DNA from: Clostridiales bacterium
GTDB taxonomy: Bacteria > Bacillota > Clostridia > Christensenellales > Aristaeellaceae
Assembly (NCBI GenBank): GCA_012728815.1
Contig: JAAYEI010000031.1
Location: 1-48,357, forward strand
Length of the DNA stretch: 48,357 bases
Direction: 5' to 3'
How positions within the stretch are numbered: the stretch's first letter is position 1; every line of letters starts with the position of its first letter. Made by a program: the position numbers and the translations under genes. Under the pieces are notes generated by a model. It worked only from the letters and a program-made list of their open reading frames with translations. It did no database searches and had not been told where the DNA came from. Positions 46,585 to 48,357 of this stretch are shown one piece after another.

Positions 46585-48357
46585 CACCTCCCACATTGAG
46601 GAGCAGGACTATACCAAGAAGTTTGACCCCAGGCTGTTTCAGAAGCTGTTTTTGCACATGCGCCACCACTGGAAAAAGATGTACTTCATCGCCGCGATGA
46701 TGGCGGTGCTGGCGATGACAGATGTGCTGATGCCGCTGATGACCCGCCACGCCATTGACAACTACATCGTGCCCGGGGCAGCGGGCGGCAGCCTCTGGCC
46801 CTTTGGGCTGCTGTACCTGGCCATCATCCTGGTGCAGGTCGCCAGCATCTTCTTCTTCATCCTGGTGGCCGGCCGGGTGGAGGCCAACGTCAACCACGAC
46901 ATGCGCATGAAGGGCTTCAGAAAGCTGCAGGAGCTGCCCTTCTCCTACTACGACCGCACCAGCGTGGGCTACCTGATGAGCCGCCTGACCAGCGACACCA
47001 ACAACCTGGCGGAAGCCTTCGGCTGGGGCCTGGTGGACCTGGTCTGGTCTGTGATCTTCCTGATCTCGGTGACCACCGCCATGATGATCATCAACTGGCA
47101 GCTGGCGCTGCTGATCATGGCGGTGCTGCCGCTGCTGGTGCTGATCACCCTGTATTTCCAGAAACGCATTCTCAAGGCCCAGCGCGAGGTGCGAAAAATC
47201 AACTCCCGCATCACCGGCGCCTTCAACGAGGGCATCATGGGCGCCAAGACCACCAAGTCCCTGGTGCGCGAGGAGCAAAACTTCCGCGAGTTTTCAGAGC
47301 TGACCGGCACCATGCGCCGCGCCGCGGTGCGGGCAGGCACGCTCAACAGCCTGTTTTTGCCCCTGGTCATCGCGGTGTCCTCCCTGGCCACTGCCTTTGT
47401 GCTGCGGGAAAGCGCGGGCAGGGTGCTGCAGGGCGCGCTGAGCCTGGGCACGGTGACCGCCTTTGTCAACTACTCGGTGCAGTTCTTCAACCCCATCCGC
47501 GACATCGCCGCCACCTTCGCGGAGCTGCAGCGCATCCAGGCCGCGGCAGAGCGGGTGGTCAGCCTGCTGGAGACGGAGCCCGACATCCAGGACAGCCCGG
47601 AGGTGGTGGCGCGCTACGGCGACAACTTCCACCCCAGGAAGGAAAACTGGGAGCCCATTGAAGGCCGGGTGGAGTTCCGGGATGTCACCTTCCGCTACAA
47701 GGACGGCGAGGAGGTGCTCAAGAACTTTAACCTGGTGGTGCAGCCAGGCGAGACCATCGCCATTGTGGGGCCCACAGGCGCCGGCAAATCCACCATCGTG
47801 AACCTGCTGTGCCGCTTCTATGAGCCCACCCAGGGCAGCATCCTGATTGATGGCCGGGATTACCGCGAGCGCAGCCAGCTGTGGCTGCAGTCCAGCCTGG
47901 GCTATGTGCTGCAGGAGCCCCACCTGTTCTCGGGTTCGGTGATGGACAACCTGCGCTACGCTGACCCCGAGGCCAGCGAGGAGGAGGCCATCCGGGCCGC
48001 CAGGCTGGTCAACGCCGACGCCTTTGTGCAGAAGATGGACAAGGGCTATGACACCCCGGTGGGGGAGGGCGGCAGCCGCCTGTCCACCGGTGAAAAGCAG
48101 CTGATCTCCTTCGCCCGCGCCATCCTGCACAACCCCCGCCTCTTTGTGCTGGATGAAGCCACTTCCTCGGTGGACACGGAGACCGAGGTGATGATCCAGC
48201 ACGCCATTGAGCGCACGCTGGCCGGGCGCACCAGCTTCATCATCGCCCACCGGCTGTCCACCATCCGCAAGGCGGACCGCATCCTGCTGCTGGAGGACGG
48301 CCAGATCACCGAGGAGGGCCGGCATGAGGAGCTGCTGCGCCGCCGCGGCGCCTACTA
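46577..48357 (+). CDS. ABC exporter half-transporter 2 (catalytic ATP site), runs off the window
   Basis: The frame opens with ATG 46577 (MSDTSHIEEQDYTKKFD) and is still open at the last base, giving 593 residues; only a short tail is missing. Six membrane segments lie in ~35-330. Walker A GPTGAGKST begins at residue 398, Walker B FVLDEATSSVD has the catalytic Glu, and the switch His is in IIAHRLS. The signature is non-canonical, LSTGEKQ, near 501. In a heterodimer that signature faces subunit 1's Asp-bearing site, so both defects fall in one degenerate ATP site. Start overlaps the first subunit by eight bases. Likely a drug or lipid exporter. Confidence 0.9.
   Translation, partial: MSDTSHIEEQDYTKKFDPRLFQKLFLHMRHHWKKMYFIAAMMAVLAMTDVLMPLMTRHAIDNYIVPGAAGGSLWPFGLLYLAIILVQVASIFFFILVAGRVEANVNHDMRMKGFRKLQELPFSYYDRTSVGYLMSRLTSDTNNLAEAFGWGLVDLVWSVIFLISVTTAMMIINWQLALLIMAVLPLLVLITLYFQKRILKAQREVRKINSRITGAFNEGIMGAKTTKSLVREEQNFREFSELTGTMRRAAVRAGTLNSLFLPLVIAVSSLATAFVLRESAGRVLQGALSLGTVTAFVNYSVQFFNPIRDIAATFAELQRIQAAAERVVSLLETEPDIQDSPEVVARYGDNFHPRKENWEPIEGRVEFRDVTFRYKDGEEVLKNFNLVVQPGETIAIVGPTGAGKSTIVNLLCRFYEPTQGSILIDGRDYRERSQLWLQSSLGYVLQEPHLFSGSVMDNLRYADPEASEEEAIRAARLVNADAFVQKMDKGYDTPVGEGGSRLSTGEKQLISFARAILHNPRLFVLDEATSSVDTETEVMIQHAIERTLAGRTSFIIAHRLSTIRKADRILLLEDGQITEEGRHEELLRRRGAY

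Noticed and set aside
1-48357. CRISPR arrays, tRNA/rRNA genes, insertion sequences or phage genes
   Set aside because: No regularly spaced repeats, cloverleaf or transposase/integrase-like sequences were noticed on either strand by eye; a dedicated scan was not possible.

Overview
This 48 kb window is GC-rich bacterial DNA, most likely from an anaerobic, amino-acid-fermenting member of the Clostridia. The signs are two canonical T-box leaders, many sigma-A-type promoters (TTGACA/TATAAT with 17-bp spacers), strong GGAGG ribosome sites, dense operons and a complete clostridial ornithine-degradation gene set. A finer taxonomic call is not safe from sequence alone. No rRNA, tRNA, insertion sequence, prophage or CRISPR array was seen. 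Long open frames opposite the real genes are GC-driven shadows and are left out.

Layout. 1-4.4 kb: end of a glutamate synthase small subunit, an exported FMN-binding/rhodanese protein, a membrane-anchored MsrA-rhodanese fusion, then lspA and an RluA-type pseudouridine synthase. 4.5-10.1 kb: an ABC importer (solute-binding protein, permease, ATPase) behind a T-box whose specifier reads UAC (Tyr), a second lone solute-binding protein behind a T-box reading UUC (Phe), and between them a polysaccharide deacetylase whose promoter predicts a leaderless GTG-start mRNA. 10.1-20.3 kb: a nine-gene leftward run arcA-ord-ortA-ortB-oraS-oraE-(GlmL-like)-orr-arcC, which converts arginine/ornithine to alanine and acetyl-CoA with ATP made by carbamate kinase. 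A RocB-type M20 peptidase diverges from it across an AT-rich palindromic operator candidate.

22-30.5 kb: an MscS channel, a PduL phosphotransacylase, a DNA alkyltransferase, a zinc-ribbon protein, an NAD cluster (nadD diverging from nadE-pncB; NadE lacks its glutaminase cysteine), and a divergent pair of stress-type genes with sigma-B-like promoters. 30.5-36.1 kb: a TrmH-type methyltransferase with an unrecognised partner, a beta-lactamase-fold protein with Cys replacing the nucleophilic Ser, an F420-ligase-like protein, a DUF4180-like protein and an exported MBL-fold hydrolase. 36.1-44.3 kb: a flavoprotein operon (GlpA-like, FAD/NAD oxidoreductase, CoA-disulfide-reductase-rhodanese), a cell-wall-binding exported protein and a two-gene dehydrogenase operon. 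44.5 kb to the end: a heterodimeric ABC exporter preceded by a 24-codon leader ORF and an attenuator-like hairpin, an arrangement recalling Bacillus bmrBCD. The second exporter gene runs off the window.

How it fits together. The window centres on amino-acid uptake and fermentation. Aromatic amino acids are taken up under tRNA sensing. Arginine and ornithine are degraded to ammonia, alanine and acetyl-CoA, and PduL could turn acetyl-CoA into acetyl phosphate. The abundant ammonia may explain why NadE could lose its glutaminase activity. The ornithine carbamoyltransferase step that would link arcA to arcC is not in this window.
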